Source: Neobacillus sp. DY30
GTDB lineage: Bacteria > Bacillota > Bacilli > Bacillales > Cytobacillaceae
Length of the DNA: 64,000 bases
Assembly: GCF_030123065.1 (NCBI RefSeq)
Contig: NZ_CP126093.1
Location: 2,918,001 to 2,982,000, forward strand
Reading direction: 5' to 3'
The position numbers and the translations under genes were made by a program. The notes beneath the pieces were generated by a model, which worked only from the letters and a program-made list of their open reading frames with translations, was not told the origin of the DNA and ran no database searches. Shown in pieces: positions 46,233 to 54,690 of the stretch; position 1 is the first letter of the stretch; every line of letters begins with the position of its first letter.

Positions 46233-46612
46233 GTGAATTTTGATAAAAATAAATCATTAGAAGAATTAGAAGATTCAATATGGAGAGAGTCGGATTTTCA
46301 ATCTAATTTAATACTTAGTATCAGGAATTAAGGAAAAAGAAATTAAAAGATTTTACGATTGAAGATTTAAGAATAATGATTAGACAAAAAGTCGGTTTAA
46401 AATATCTGGTTCCATTAGCACTTGAAACACTTGTAACAAATCCTTTTATCGAAGGGGATTTATTTATGGGAGACTTACTTGAACAGGTCTTCAAAGTCGA
46501 TAAGGGCTTCTGGAATGAGAATGAAGATTTATTATTTGAACTAAATGAAATAATTTCTTTAGTAAAATCAACAATAAAAATAATTACACCCCTTATCAAA
46601 GACTACAAATAA
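46233..46612 (+). pseudogene. CdiI-type contact-dependent inhibition immunity protein, frameshifted
   Basis: The N-terminal frame (GTG 46233, VNFDKNKSLEELEDSIWRES) ends in the stop after ILSIRN. The next frame continues ELRKKKLKDFTIEDLRIMIRQKVGLKYLVPLALETL and on to TAA 46612. Together they match the CDI immunity family: SLEELE...W at the start, LR.K.L.DFTIEDLR.MI.Q..GL.YL.PLALE.L..NP...GD...GDLL. One base has been lost near 46317-46321. No toxin gene lies adjacent. Confidence 0.75.
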
Positions 46613-46826
46613 GCAAATTACGTATAACAACATTCTTCTCTTGTTATGATGTATTTGAGAAAAAGATGAGGGAGGGAAAGGCCAAAAAGAAAAGCCCATG
46701 CTTAGTGACTCCTGTTATTAAACTAAATAATATACCTATTTTTGAGCATACTCTTTTTGAGGATATTTTTACCTATACAAATGAATGGGCGTCAAAACTT
46801 TTGATACCAAGAGGGGGTTAGTTTTT

Positions 46827-47900
46827 TTGAAATGCCCGCAATGTGTTTATTCCAATCCTGATGAAGTGAAGTTCTGCTTAAGCTGTGGGGAAAAGTTTAT
46901 AAAAAATAATGGTCCAGAAGATGATAAAAGCTTTTTTTATGAGTTTGCCCATTATGTGGATATGGTTCCAAATGTTGAACGGTCCATTCAGCCTAAATTT
47001 CAAAATATATTTTCCCGTGTTTTCCGTAAGCATAGTGAATTGGAAGCGGAACGGCTGTTTATAGTAGGAACAGCGCTGACGACACCGAAGATTTCCGAAG
47101 TTAAAGATACATGGCCAAAACCTTGGCTTTTTGCCAGGGTGTTCATCATTGCTTTGCTTATATTTGCAGGCTTTTACATAGGTGTTAACTATTTTGGAAA
47201 TTGGAACTTTATACCTGGAGTGATTATTGTTGGCGCATTTGCTGTTCCTTTTTCAACGTTAATGTTCTTCTGGGAGATGAATGCACCACAAAATATTGCT
47301 TTTTACCGAGTTATCTATTACGTATTGACCGGCGGGATTTTATCCATGTTAGCGGCCATCGTTTTTTTCGATATTCTAAAAAACAATATCAATGCGATCA
47401 CGATTGGAATTGTGGAGGAGATTGCTAAAGCAATAATGGTCATTGCGTTTGTTCGCTATCGAAAATATAAATATATCCTAAACGGACTTCTTATTGGTGC
47501 TGCGGTTGGAGCAGGTTTTGCAGCGTTTGAAACCGCAGGGTATGCTTTAAGGTCATTGCTTACAGGGGATGGCGCAAATCTCTACACTACGATTATGATC
47601 CGAGGAATCTTTGCACCTGGCGGACATGTTGCCTGGGCGGCTCTGACTGGTGCAGCATTCTGTCGAGTACAAGGGGACCATCCATTTAATCTAAGCATGC
47701 TATTCCGTATTAAATTTTTACGTGTCTTTCTCTTAGTGGTTGTGCTTCATGCTTTATGGGACACTCCTATACCAGGAATGTTTCCCTATGGACATATTTT
47801 TTTAATGATAGCTTCATGGATCGTTGTTTTTCTCCTCATCCGTGCCGGTCTTAAGGAGATAGGAAAAATAAATGTTCTAAGAATATCCCAGATAGATTAG
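46827..47900 (+). CDS. zinc-ribbon PrsW-family membrane protease
   Basis: The 357-residue protein starts at TTG (KCPQCVYS...CLSCG zinc ribbon, residues 2-22), preceded by GAGGGGG at good spacing. A cytoplasmic linker and about seven hydrophobic spans follow. Motifs match the PrsW intramembrane protease family: EEIAK, FETAGYALRS and HALWD. PrsW cleaves anti-sigma factors. An ECF sigma/anti-sigma pair lies 2.2 kb downstream, so this link is possible but unproved. A near-identical broken copy is at 58300-59375. Confidence 0.8.
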   Translation: MKCPQCVYSNPDEVKFCLSCGEKFIKNNGPEDDKSFFYEFAHYVDMVPNVERSIQPKFQNIFSRVFRKHSELEAERLFIVGTALTTPKISEVKDTWPKPWLFARVFIIALLIFAGFYIGVNYFGNWNFIPGVIIVGAFAVPFSTLMFFWEMNAPQNIAFYRVIYYVLTGGILSMLAAIVFFDILKNNINAITIGIVEEIAKAIMVIAFVRYRKYKYILNGLLIGAAVGAGFAAFETAGYALRSLLTGDGANLYTTIMIRGIFAPGGHVAWAALTGAAFCRVQGDHPFNLSMLFRIKFLRVFLLVVVLHALWDTPIPGMFPYGHIFLMIASWIVVFLLIRAGLKEIGKINVLRISQID

Positions 47901-47934
47901 CATTTCTCGACTCATGAGAAATGCTCTTTTTGGT
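47899..47934 (+). terminator. terminator of PrsW-type gene copy 1
   Basis: AGCATTTCTC and GAGAAATGCT pair around GACTCAT, followed by CTTTTTGG. Confidence 0.8.
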
Positions 47935-48006
47935 TTTTTGTCATATAAAACCCTATGACGAAGCGAATCGTAACAAACCATCACACATTTTTCCATTTTT
48001 GACAGA

Positions 48007-48042
48007 GGCATAAATCAAACAAGGATTAATGCCACTTTTTGT
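48007..48042 (+). terminator. hairpin at the group II intron insertion site
   Basis: GGCAT...ATGCC with flanking AAAT/ATTA pairing is followed by ACTTTTTG. The intron begins within about 10 bp. Group IIC introns prefer sites just after such terminators. Confidence 0.55.
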
Positions 48043-48046
48043 TGGC

Positions 48047-49967
48047 GTGCCCAGGCAAGCCGTTAATTGCTAACTGGTGGAAGTCCAGTCTAGGTAAGAA
48101 CCAAGTCGCCTAGTAGCTGACAGGCAGCTGGTGGAGTAATCCTAAGGTTGAAGCCCTGTGCCAGCAACTTTACAGGTTGTAACATAAAGTGAATCCTGCC
48201 GCCTCGTCAAGAGCAACCTGGAAACAGGACAAGGAGAAGTCGAGCCTTGCGACAAAGGGCGAAGACCATGGAAGGTGTGTAGAACTTGGAACAACACTCA
48301 AGAATCTCTCGGGGTATGGGGAACGACATGTAAAGAAAGTAAGTTTCGGAACTGGGGAGACCCTACTTTACCCTTACGGTTAAGGAAAGAGAAAGCCTAT
48401 AAGCAATTGCGAAATGGTGGACTGTAAAGAGGGAGTCGGAGGAGGTCATAGTACCAATGATTATCATGACAACACAACATGATGTAGGGAAGGACCTCTA
48501 CTTTGTTCATGTGTTTAAAGGAGGTAAGAGTAAGTGAATGCTATGAAATTAGCTAACTACACCGATGTAAAAGCTCAAGAACTTTGGAAAACACTATATC
48601 TATGTGCCAAGGAGAATCCGAAACGTAAGTTTCATGCTTTATATGATAAAGTTTATCGACCTGATATATTACTAGAAGCCTGGAAGCGTGTAAAAAGAAA
48701 GAGAGGTAGTGGAGGAGTAGACGGACAAACGATTGAAGAAATCGTTACTAACTACGGGGAAAGAAAATTCTTAAATGAGCTGTATACTCAGCTAAAAGAG
48801 AATAAATATAATCCAAGCCCTGTACTAAGAACGTATATTCCAAAAGAAAATGGAAAGAAGAGACCATTAGGGATTCCGACTATAAAAGATAGAGTGGTAC
48901 AAATGGCAACAAAGTTGGTTATTGAACCGATATTTGAAGCTGATTTTCAAGAATGTTCTTTTGGTTTTCGCCCAAAAAGAAATGCACACCAAGCAATGGC
49001 TAGCATAAGAGAGGCAAGCAAAAGAAGTTCATGGGTAGTGGACGTTGATATTCAAGGGTATTTTGACAACATAAACCAAGAAAAGTTGTTAAAATTAATA
49101 GAACAGAAAATCAATGACCGCAGAATCCTAAAGTTAATTCGAAAATGGCTACGTGCTGGGATAATGGAGGAAGGTAATGTTAGAAATCCCCTAACGGGGA
49201 CACCACAAGGAGGAGTGATTTCTCCTTTACTAGCGAATATTTATCTAAATACATTGGACAAGCTCTGGTTAAAGAAATTCCATCACCTAGGAGAACTAGT
49301 TCGTTATGCAGATGATCTTGTAATATTAACAAGAACAAAACAACAAGCGATTGAGAGTATACAAGTATTACAGGCTATTATGAAAAAGCTAGACTTGACT
49401 ATTAATCGGGACAAATCAAGACTAGTCCACTTGTTTGATAATAAAGAGGGGTTCGATTTCCTAGGTTTCCACAATCGTAAATTCGAAGTACATAATAAAG
49501 GGGGAAGACCCTTTTACGCTATGGCTCATATTCCGAAGAAGAATGCCATGAAAAAGATGAGAGCAAAGATAAAGGCATTTACAGAGCCAAGAACCAAGTT
49601 ATATTTAGACATTAAGGAATTGGTAAAAGGATTAAATAGAATACTGCAAGGGTATAAGAACTATTACAAGATTTCACCAATCGCATTTAAGTGGCTAAAT
49701 CAGATTGACTGGTATGTGCTTGAAAGGCTCACACTCTTTTACAATAAGAAAAAGAACAACAGAAGAAAACATGGTAACTTAAAGACTATTCAGGATGAAG
49801 TAAATTATTTAATCGTAAAGCTAGCACGGAATTAACCGTAAAGCACAAGAAAGAAGAACATCGGAAAGCCGTATGAGGGAAAACTTCACGTACGGTTTGA
49901 TGAGGGGGAGCTGAAATTAAATGAGGATAGCGTAAGCTATCTCATTGAAATCAGTTCTCTACTCTAC
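48047..49967 (+). mobile_element. group II intron
   Basis: The RNA starts near GTGCCCAGGCAAG and the 3' end is near CTCTACTCTAC. The domain V hairpin is near 49866-49899 (AGCCGTATGAG...TACGGTTT). A GGTCATAGTACC...GGGAAGGACC element lies at 48445-48500, similar to domain IV/III sequence of bacterial class C introns. The encoded maturase has no endonuclease domain, as usual for class C. The exact ends are not certain to within a few bases. It interrupts the downstream flank of PrsW copy 1 but not copy 2. Confidence 0.85.
48534..49835 (+). CDS. ltrA: group II intron reverse transcriptase/maturase
   Basis: The 433-residue protein has reverse-transcriptase blocks RPLGIPTIKDRVVQ, FGFRPKRNAHQA, DIQGYFDNI, GTPQGGVISPLLANIYLN and the catalytic YADD (VRYADDLVIL, near residue 260). 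A maturase (X) domain follows (FLGF...GLNRILQGYKNYYKI). It splices and mobilises the surrounding intron. The C-terminal HNH endonuclease domain is absent. GGAGGTAAG precedes the start. Confidence 0.95.
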   Translation: MNAMKLANYTDVKAQELWKTLYLCAKENPKRKFHALYDKVYRPDILLEAWKRVKRKRGSGGVDGQTIEEIVTNYGERKFLNELYTQLKENKYNPSPVLRTYIPKENGKKRPLGIPTIKDRVVQMATKLVIEPIFEADFQECSFGFRPKRNAHQAMASIREASKRSSWVVDVDIQGYFDNINQEKLLKLIEQKINDRRILKLIRKWLRAGIMEEGNVRNPLTGTPQGGVISPLLANIYLNTLDKLWLKKFHHLGELVRYADDLVILTRTKQQAIESIQVLQAIMKKLDLTINRDKSRLVHLFDNKEGFDFLGFHNRKFEVHNKGGRPFYAMAHIPKKNAMKKMRAKIKAFTEPRTKLYLDIKELVKGLNRILQGYKNYYKISPIAFKWLNQIDWYVLERLTLFYNKKKNNRRKHGNLKTIQDEVNYLIVKLARN

Positions 49968-50073
49968 AACTGTATAGGAATTCAAAAGAAGAACTAATAA
50001 AAACAAATATAAAAGTAAAACTTTTAACTGATTTAAACGTCTAAACATCAAGTTAAATAATGGGGGGAAGAAT

Positions 50074-50601
50074 TTGTCTGATATAAGAGATAAAGAAGTT
50101 TTAGAGTGGTACGAACAGTTCCACGAATCAATATTTAAATATATCTATATGATGATTCAAGATTATCAATCAGCTGAGGATTTAAGACACGAAACCTTTT
50201 TGAAAGCTTACGTTAATTATGATTCATTTAGGGGAAATTCAAATCCTAAAACTTGGTTGTTCAGTATCGCTCACAATATAACTGTTGACTACATTAGGAA
50301 ACGAAGGCCATTAACCATTTTACAAGATCTCCTTCTGTTTAAAAAAGACCTTAAGCCATTGCCAGAAGAAATAGTAGAAATTAAAGAAAGTTCTAAGGAA
50401 CTGTATAATGCAATAGCTAAACTTAAGGGTTCTTACCGAGAAGTAATAATACTTAGAAAGATCAAAGAGTTCTCTATCGAGGAAACCTCAACCATTTTAG
50501 GATGGTCTGAAAGTAAAGTAAAGTCAACACTTTTTAGAGCAATCCAAGCTCTAGAAAAAAAGTTATTGAAGGAGGGTGATCTAAGTGAAAAAATTGTCTG
50601 A
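50074..50601 (+). CDS. ECF-type RNA polymerase sigma factor
   Basis: The 175-residue sigma-70 family protein has region 2 (YIYMMIQDYQSAEDLRHETFLKAY; FRGNSNPKTWLFSIAHNITVDY) and region 4 (YREVIILRKIKEFSIEETSTILGWSESKVKSTLFRA). It starts at TTG after GGGGGG. The anti-sigma gene overlaps by 17 bp. ECF factors respond to envelope or other outside stress. A PrsW-type protease gene lies upstream. Confidence 0.88.
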   Translation: MSDIRDKEVLEWYEQFHESIFKYIYMMIQDYQSAEDLRHETFLKAYVNYDSFRGNSNPKTWLFSIAHNITVDYIRKRRPLTILQDLLLFKKDLKPLPEEIVEIKESSKELYNAIAKLKGSYREVIILRKIKEFSIEETSTILGWSESKVKSTLFRAIQALEKKLLKEGDLSEKIV

Positions 50602-51277
50602 GGATAGCATAATAGATATTGAGTTATATAAATTGGAATCAAATATTATTTGGAAAAAGGCCAATAGCAATGAATTAAAGCAACAACTCATTACTGATTT
50701 AAGTAAGCTATCATATAGGGCTAAATTTAAAAGATTTATTGGGCACTCAGTTAGATTTGGGTCATTAGCTGCGGTATTATTTATTGGTTTTATATTTATT
50801 AGCCAGAAGGTTAGCATTGAGTCTTTAACTAATGCGGGGAATAATAAAGAAATATATCAACATGAGTTACCTAAACAGAATAAGGATGAAACAATTGTTT
50901 ATACCGCAGAAGAACAGAATTTAATTGAAAGTTATAATGTAAAATTGGGTGGACGAACCGTTATAAGTGCAACTGTTTCAAGAGTTGGCGAAAGTATGTT
51001 AGATGTCAAGAAACCACACATTTCTTATAATCAGGAATACCCAAATGAACTTCAAACTTTAGTGGATGCTATCCAAAGAGCAGAAAAAAGAGTTGGTGTT
51101 TTTGATATGATATCTCCTAATTATCTTTTTATATTGACATTTGAAGACAAAGTAACATCAAAATACTTACTATGGGTTGGAAATGATGGTGGGTCTTTTA
51201 TGAACGAAAATGATACTCATACACTATATAGACTACCAAAAGAATTAATCGATGATATAAACACAATCGTTAAATAA
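50585..51277 (+). CDS. anti-sigma factor-like membrane protein
   Basis: The 230-residue protein starts at GTG after GGAGGGTG, inside the sigma gene. A single span (VRFGSLAAVLFIGFIFIS, about 57-74) separates a cytoplasmic N-terminus, which probably binds the sigma factor, from an extracellular ~155-residue domain (KYLLWVGNDGGSFMN near 197). Coupled translation with the ECF gene supports the anti-sigma role. It is closed by a terminator at 51293-51322, just before the IS1595 element. Confidence 0.75.
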   Translation: MKKLSEDSIIDIELYKLESNIIWKKANSNELKQQLITDLSKLSYRAKFKRFIGHSVRFGSLAAVLFIGFIFISQKVSIESLTNAGNNKEIYQHELPKQNKDETIVYTAEEQNLIESYNVKLGGRTVISATVSRVGESMLDVKKPHISYNQEYPNELQTLVDAIQRAEKRVGVFDMISPNYLFILTFEDKVTSKYLLWVGNDGGSFMNENDTHTLYRLPKELIDDINTIVK

Positions 51278-51292
51278 ACCAGTAAATAGACA

Positions 51293-51322
51293 TTCGGTAA
51301 TGATCTTTTACCGATTGTTTTT
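51293..51322 (+). terminator. terminator of the sigma/anti-sigma operon
   Basis: TCGGTAA and TTTACCGA pair around TGATCT, followed by TTGTTTTT. The IS element begins 12 bp later. Confidence 0.7.
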
Positions 51323-51425
51323 ATTTAGAAAATGGCTCTGTTAAAGGTAAATGTTGATAATTGAAACCTCCCTGATTCCCTTATATAATTAATATAAGAA
51401 CAAGTATTCGGGGGAGGGTGTTAGG

Positions 51426-52454
51426 ATGGACAAGGCGTTTAGCAATTTATTAAAACACATTGATAAATTAACATCTATAAAAAAAGAACAAGTCTATCAA
51501 TGGGTAAAACGCTATGTTGAGCCTACCTCCTCCGTTGGCGGTCGTTTAATCAATGAAATGAGGGAGACTCGCTTTAAAGACGGGTTCGAGTGCCCTCACT
51601 GTAATTCTGAGCACGTTGTTCGTTTCGGTAAGTACAATGGTCGTCAACGCTATCGTTGTAAGAGTTGCAGTAAGACATTTACAGACACAACTAATACCGT
51701 TTTGTTCCGCACTCGCAAAGGAAACGAATGGATTACATTTGTTGACTGTATGTTTAAAGGCTATTCCCTTCGGAAATCGGCTGAAATCGTAGGGGTTACT
51801 TGGGTTACGCTTTTTTATTGGAGACACAAGCTGTTGAACGCACTTAAACAAATCGATTTTGAACAGTTTGAAGGTATCGTTGAAGTTGACGAGACCTATT
51901 TCCTATACTCTCAAAAAGGTCAACGTGGCATTACGGAACGTAAACCTCGTAAGCGTGGCGGCAGCTCCAAACACAGAGGGATCAGCCACGAACAAGTTTG
52001 CGTACTTGTTGCCAGGGATCGTACAAAAGCAACTGTTTCAAAAGTTGCCTGTATGGGGCGTATTGTTAAAATCAAAGTTGAAAAAATGATTGGTTCAAAG
52101 TTAACACCTGAAAATGTGCTTGTAACAGATGCTTGGAGAGCCTATAAGACATACGCAAAAGAAAAAAGTATTGAGCATTACAGAATTAAATCAAACGATG
52201 GTAAATATGTTATTAAGGGTTTATATCACATTCAAAATGTTAATGGGCTCCATTCTCGTTTGAAACAATGGATAGACCGATTTAAAGGCGTTGCAACGAA
52301 GTATCTTGACAACTACCTTGCCTGGTTTTTGTTTGTTGATAGCCGCAGTAATGAAAACACAAAGCACAATATTAAAGATTTCCTTTTATCATCATTTGTT
52401 TTTGAAATGACTGATACTTATGAAAGCTTACGTTTATCAAAATTTAACATATAG
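51426..52454 (+). CDS. IS1595 family transposase
   Basis: The 342-residue protein has an N-terminal zinc ribbon (CPHCNSEHVVRFG...RCKSCSKTF, about 57-80) and an ISXO2-like DDE domain with VEVDETYF (first D near residue 155) and LVTDAWRAY (second D). HIQNVNGLHSRLKQW holds the third site. FKGVATKYLDNYLAWF closes the domain. It starts at ATG after GGGGGAGGG. It cuts and pastes the element by the terminal repeats. Confidence 0.93.
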   Translation: MDKAFSNLLKHIDKLTSIKKEQVYQWVKRYVEPTSSVGGRLINEMRETRFKDGFECPHCNSEHVVRFGKYNGRQRYRCKSCSKTFTDTTNTVLFRTRKGNEWITFVDCMFKGYSLRKSAEIVGVTWVTLFYWRHKLLNALKQIDFEQFEGIVEVDETYFLYSQKGQRGITERKPRKRGGSSKHRGISHEQVCVLVARDRTKATVSKVACMGRIVKIKVEKMIGSKLTPENVLVTDAWRAYKTYAKEKSIEHYRIKSNDGKYVIKGLYHIQNVNGLHSRLKQWIDRFKGVATKYLDNYLAWFLFVDSRSNENTKHNIKDFLLSSFVFEMTDTYESLRLSKFNI

Positions 52455-52501
52455 TAAATTCTTTATGTACGACTAATTTGAAACGAAATGGGAGGTGCAA
52501 A

Positions 52502-53197
52502 ATGGAAAATATTATAACCAATGTCTTGAAAAATGATAGATTGGATGAATATCCATTATTCAAAAAGTTTTGTGTCCTCAAAGAAAAAGGATTACGCAAG
52601 GATTCCTTTAAAGTATTATCTATATTTATCGATGAAGCAAAGAAATGGAGTAATGATAAACAACAGGATTTTGCTTGTTGGCTATTTGCTTTATTTGAAG
52701 TATCAGATAGTATTCACAATTTACTTGTTCATCCTTTAGAAGAAAATTTATTAAAGCCTATACTCGAAGATTGGATGAAGAACAATCCCATAGATCCAAG
52801 ACCACATAGGTGGTATGGTGTGTTTTTACATACAGAAAAACGTCTCGAATACTTAAACAAGGCACTTGAACTTGGTGGAAGTAGCGAACAATTATCCTTA
52901 TTAAAACTAATTGATATTAATTTGTACTCTCTTTGGTATTCATTTCATCATATATCTGAAGATTTGTATCTTGGCGATATTGAAGAAGATTCTAGACTTA
53001 TTACTGAGACTCAGCAGTTAAACAACAAGGTTGAATGTCAACAAACCAGAAAAAATAATGAAGGCGAACTCAACTATTATAGAGAGCTGCTGAATGATTG
53101 GAAGATGTTTAAAAACGAACAAACCAAGGACTTTGTTAATTGGTGTAAAAAAAGGGGTAAAGATTACCATTGGACCAATTCTTATTATTACGAATAA
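52502..53197 (+). CDS. IS1595 passenger protein, hypothetical
   Basis: The 231-residue soluble protein (MENIITNVLKNDRLDEYPLF...) begins at ATG 52502 after GGGAGGTG, 47 bp past the transposase stop, and lies fully inside the terminal repeats. The middle has a TPR-like segment (PRPHRWYGVFLHTEKRLEYL, LNKALELGG). No recognised catalytic motif is seen. Passenger genes occur in several IS1595 subgroups. This one is not an antibiotic-resistance gene I know. Confidence 0.75.
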   Translation: MENIITNVLKNDRLDEYPLFKKFCVLKEKGLRKDSFKVLSIFIDEAKKWSNDKQQDFACWLFALFEVSDSIHNLLVHPLEENLLKPILEDWMKNNPIDPRPHRWYGVFLHTEKRLEYLNKALELGGSSEQLSLLKLIDINLYSLWYSFHHISEDLYLGDIEEDSRLITETQQLNNKVECQQTRKNNEGELNYYRELLNDWKMFKNEQTKDFVNWCKKRGKDYHWTNSYYYE

Positions 53198-53394
53198 TAA
53201 AGGACTTTTTACAGTCCTTTTAATTTTCGTGTATATCAACATTAAAATTTAACAGAGCCTAGAAAATAAAAAGTCTAAAGCAAAGATAATGGGTTTAACT
53301 GCTTTCTACCTTGTTATGGGACTTGGATGATATTTTTAATATAGGCTTCAGATAGCAAATTCTAAATTAATGGATAACTTTTGAAGGACTTTTT

Positions 53395-53793
53395 TCAATA
53401 AAAAATACCGTATAATAATTTACCAACCCAAAACGCCAGTGAAATCCAAATTATGATGAATAGTACAGCAACAAACCAGTTTTTGGGTTTACCACTTTTT
53501 CTAATTTCCTCTGCCTTTTCTCTGTTTTCTTCAATAATGTAAGGTGGTATTAATTTTAATGCCAGTGAAATACCCAGGGGAACAATAAGTAGGTCGTCTA
53601 GATAACCCAATACAGGAATGAAGTCAGGAATCAAATCGATTGGACTAAAAGCATAAGCAACAACACAAATAGCAACCAATTTAGCGAACCAAGGTACTCT
53701 ATTATCTTTGTATGATAAATAAAGAACAAATAAATTTTGTTTTAGTTTTCTTGCGTAGCTTTTTAATTTTGTTAAAGTATTTTCTTGTTCCAT
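53395..53793 (-). CDS. YkvA-like DUF1232 protein
   Basis: The 132-residue protein has the DUF1232 signature AYAFSPIDLIPDFIPVLGYLDD (near 46-67) and a C-terminal membrane span (WFVAVLFIIIWISLAFWVG). The function is unknown. AAGGGGGAG precedes the ATG. It is separate from the YczE gene further right, which has its own terminator. Confidence 0.85.
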   Translation of the reverse strand: MEQENTLTKLKSYARKLKQNLFVLYLSYKDNRVPWFAKLVAICVVAYAFSPIDLIPDFIPVLGYLDDLLIVPLGISLALKLIPPYIIEENREKAEEIRKSGKPKNWFVAVLFIIIWISLAFWVGKLLYGIFY

Positions 53794-53904
53794 CTAACTC
53801 CCCCTTGGTAGTAATAATTATAAAGTAAAATAAGAGAGAGTTGAAACCATTTATTGGGTTAGTGCTTATTCAACCATCGGAGCAGCATAGTGGAATAAGA
53901 ACAA

Positions 53905-53938
53905 CAAAAACCATCCTATATTGAATGGTTTTTATCTT
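53905..53938 (-). terminator. terminator of the YczE-like gene
   Basis: On the minus strand AACCAT and ATGGTT pair around TCAATATAGG, followed by TTTGTTG. Confidence 0.55.
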
Positions 53939-53940
53939 TA

Positions 53941-54567
53941 TCATAATGTGGTGATGTACTTGTGTGTTAATACGCGGTCTAATACTTTTTCAGTAACTGG
54001 CATAAAGTAATTCAATATTAGCCCCCCTAAACAAACGGTTAATAAAGTGCCAACGCCGATTGGTCCATTTAAAATCAATGCCAGTATCAAGAAAACAACG
54101 TAAATCAATGTTCTTGAAAAAAATATATTGGTTCTAGTTAATTCTTGTATGATCAACGTTAAACGGTCAATTGGAATGGGTGCAAAGTTGGTGTGTAAAT
54201 AGGTTGCCGTTCCTAATCCTATAAAAACTAAGCCGATTCCAAAACAAACAATTTTGCTGTACCATAGTTCAGGTGTTATCAAATCGTTCAAAAGGAACAG
54301 CCACATATCAATACCAATACCAGTTATAAAGGCTGTTAACAACCCAAAAACTTCAGGTCTTTGTCTGTTTAACAATGAATTACAACCGATTAATATAAAA
54401 GCTAGAATGATTTCCCAACTACCTACCGTTAGCCCCACATTTTTGGACAGTCCTACCAAAACTGCATCAAAAGGTGAAGTTCCAAGGTCTGATTCTATTG
54501 TGAGAGAAATACCAAGGGTTAATATTAAAATTCCTACTACATAAAAAACATATTTCACTTTACTCAC
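53941..54567 (-). CDS. YczE/YyaS/YitT family membrane protein
   Basis: The 208-residue protein has five to six hydrophobic spans and the family features LTIESDLGTSPFDAVLVGLS (near 21) and TNFAPIPIDRLTLII (near 125). Bacillus YczE-like proteins are integral membrane proteins of undefined transport or stress function. It is divergent from paiB, with a shared inverted repeat between them that may coordinate both. Confidence 0.8.
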   Translation of the reverse strand: MSKVKYVFYVVGILILTLGISLTIESDLGTSPFDAVLVGLSKNVGLTVGSWEIILAFILIGCNSLLNRQRPEVFGLLTAFITGIGIDMWLFLLNDLITPELWYSKIVCFGIGLVFIGLGTATYLHTNFAPIPIDRLTLIIQELTRTNIFFSRTLIYVVFLILALILNGPIGVGTLLTVCLGGLILNYFMPVTEKVLDRVLTHKYITTL

Positions 54568-54580
54568 CCTCTTCGTTATT

Positions 54581-54645
54581 TTGTTGCAAATGCAATAAAA
54601 TTAAGTTAAATTTACTATATAGATTTTTTATTGTATTTGCAACAA
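54581..54645. promoter_or_regulatory. inverted repeat operator between YczE and PaiB genes
   Basis: TTGTTGCAAATGCAATAAAA (54581-54600) and its near-perfect reverse complement (54626-54645, 19 of 20) lie 25 bp apart around the AT-rich promoter core. Each arm itself contains a TTGCA/TGCAA dyad. This suits cooperative binding of a dimeric repressor controlling both genes. Confidence 0.7.
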
Positions 54646-54690
54646 ATTTGTTTTTCCTGCCCCGGTTGGAGCAACGAAAGGAGGCTTATT

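Larger units (their letters stand above)
46712..48045 (+). repeat. PrsW-locus direct duplication, copy 1
   Basis: From the TTAAACTAATATACCTATT leader through the PrsW-type gene and its terminator to the ATGCCACTTTTT hairpin, about 1.33 kb matches 58183-59517 closely. Identity by eye is above 90% over the coding part. Copy 1 is intact and is followed directly by the group II intron. Confidence 0.85.
51334..53259. mobile_element. complete IS1595-family element with passenger gene
   Basis: The 1926-bp element has ends GGCTCTGTTAAAGGTAAATG and (reversed) GGCTCTGTTAAATTTTAATG. It is flanked by the perfect 8-bp duplication TAGAAAAT (51326-51333 and 53260-53267). It encodes a transposase and one passenger gene on the same strand. 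The intact target duplication shows recent insertion. Its ends match the MITE-like element at 26317. Confidence 0.92.
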
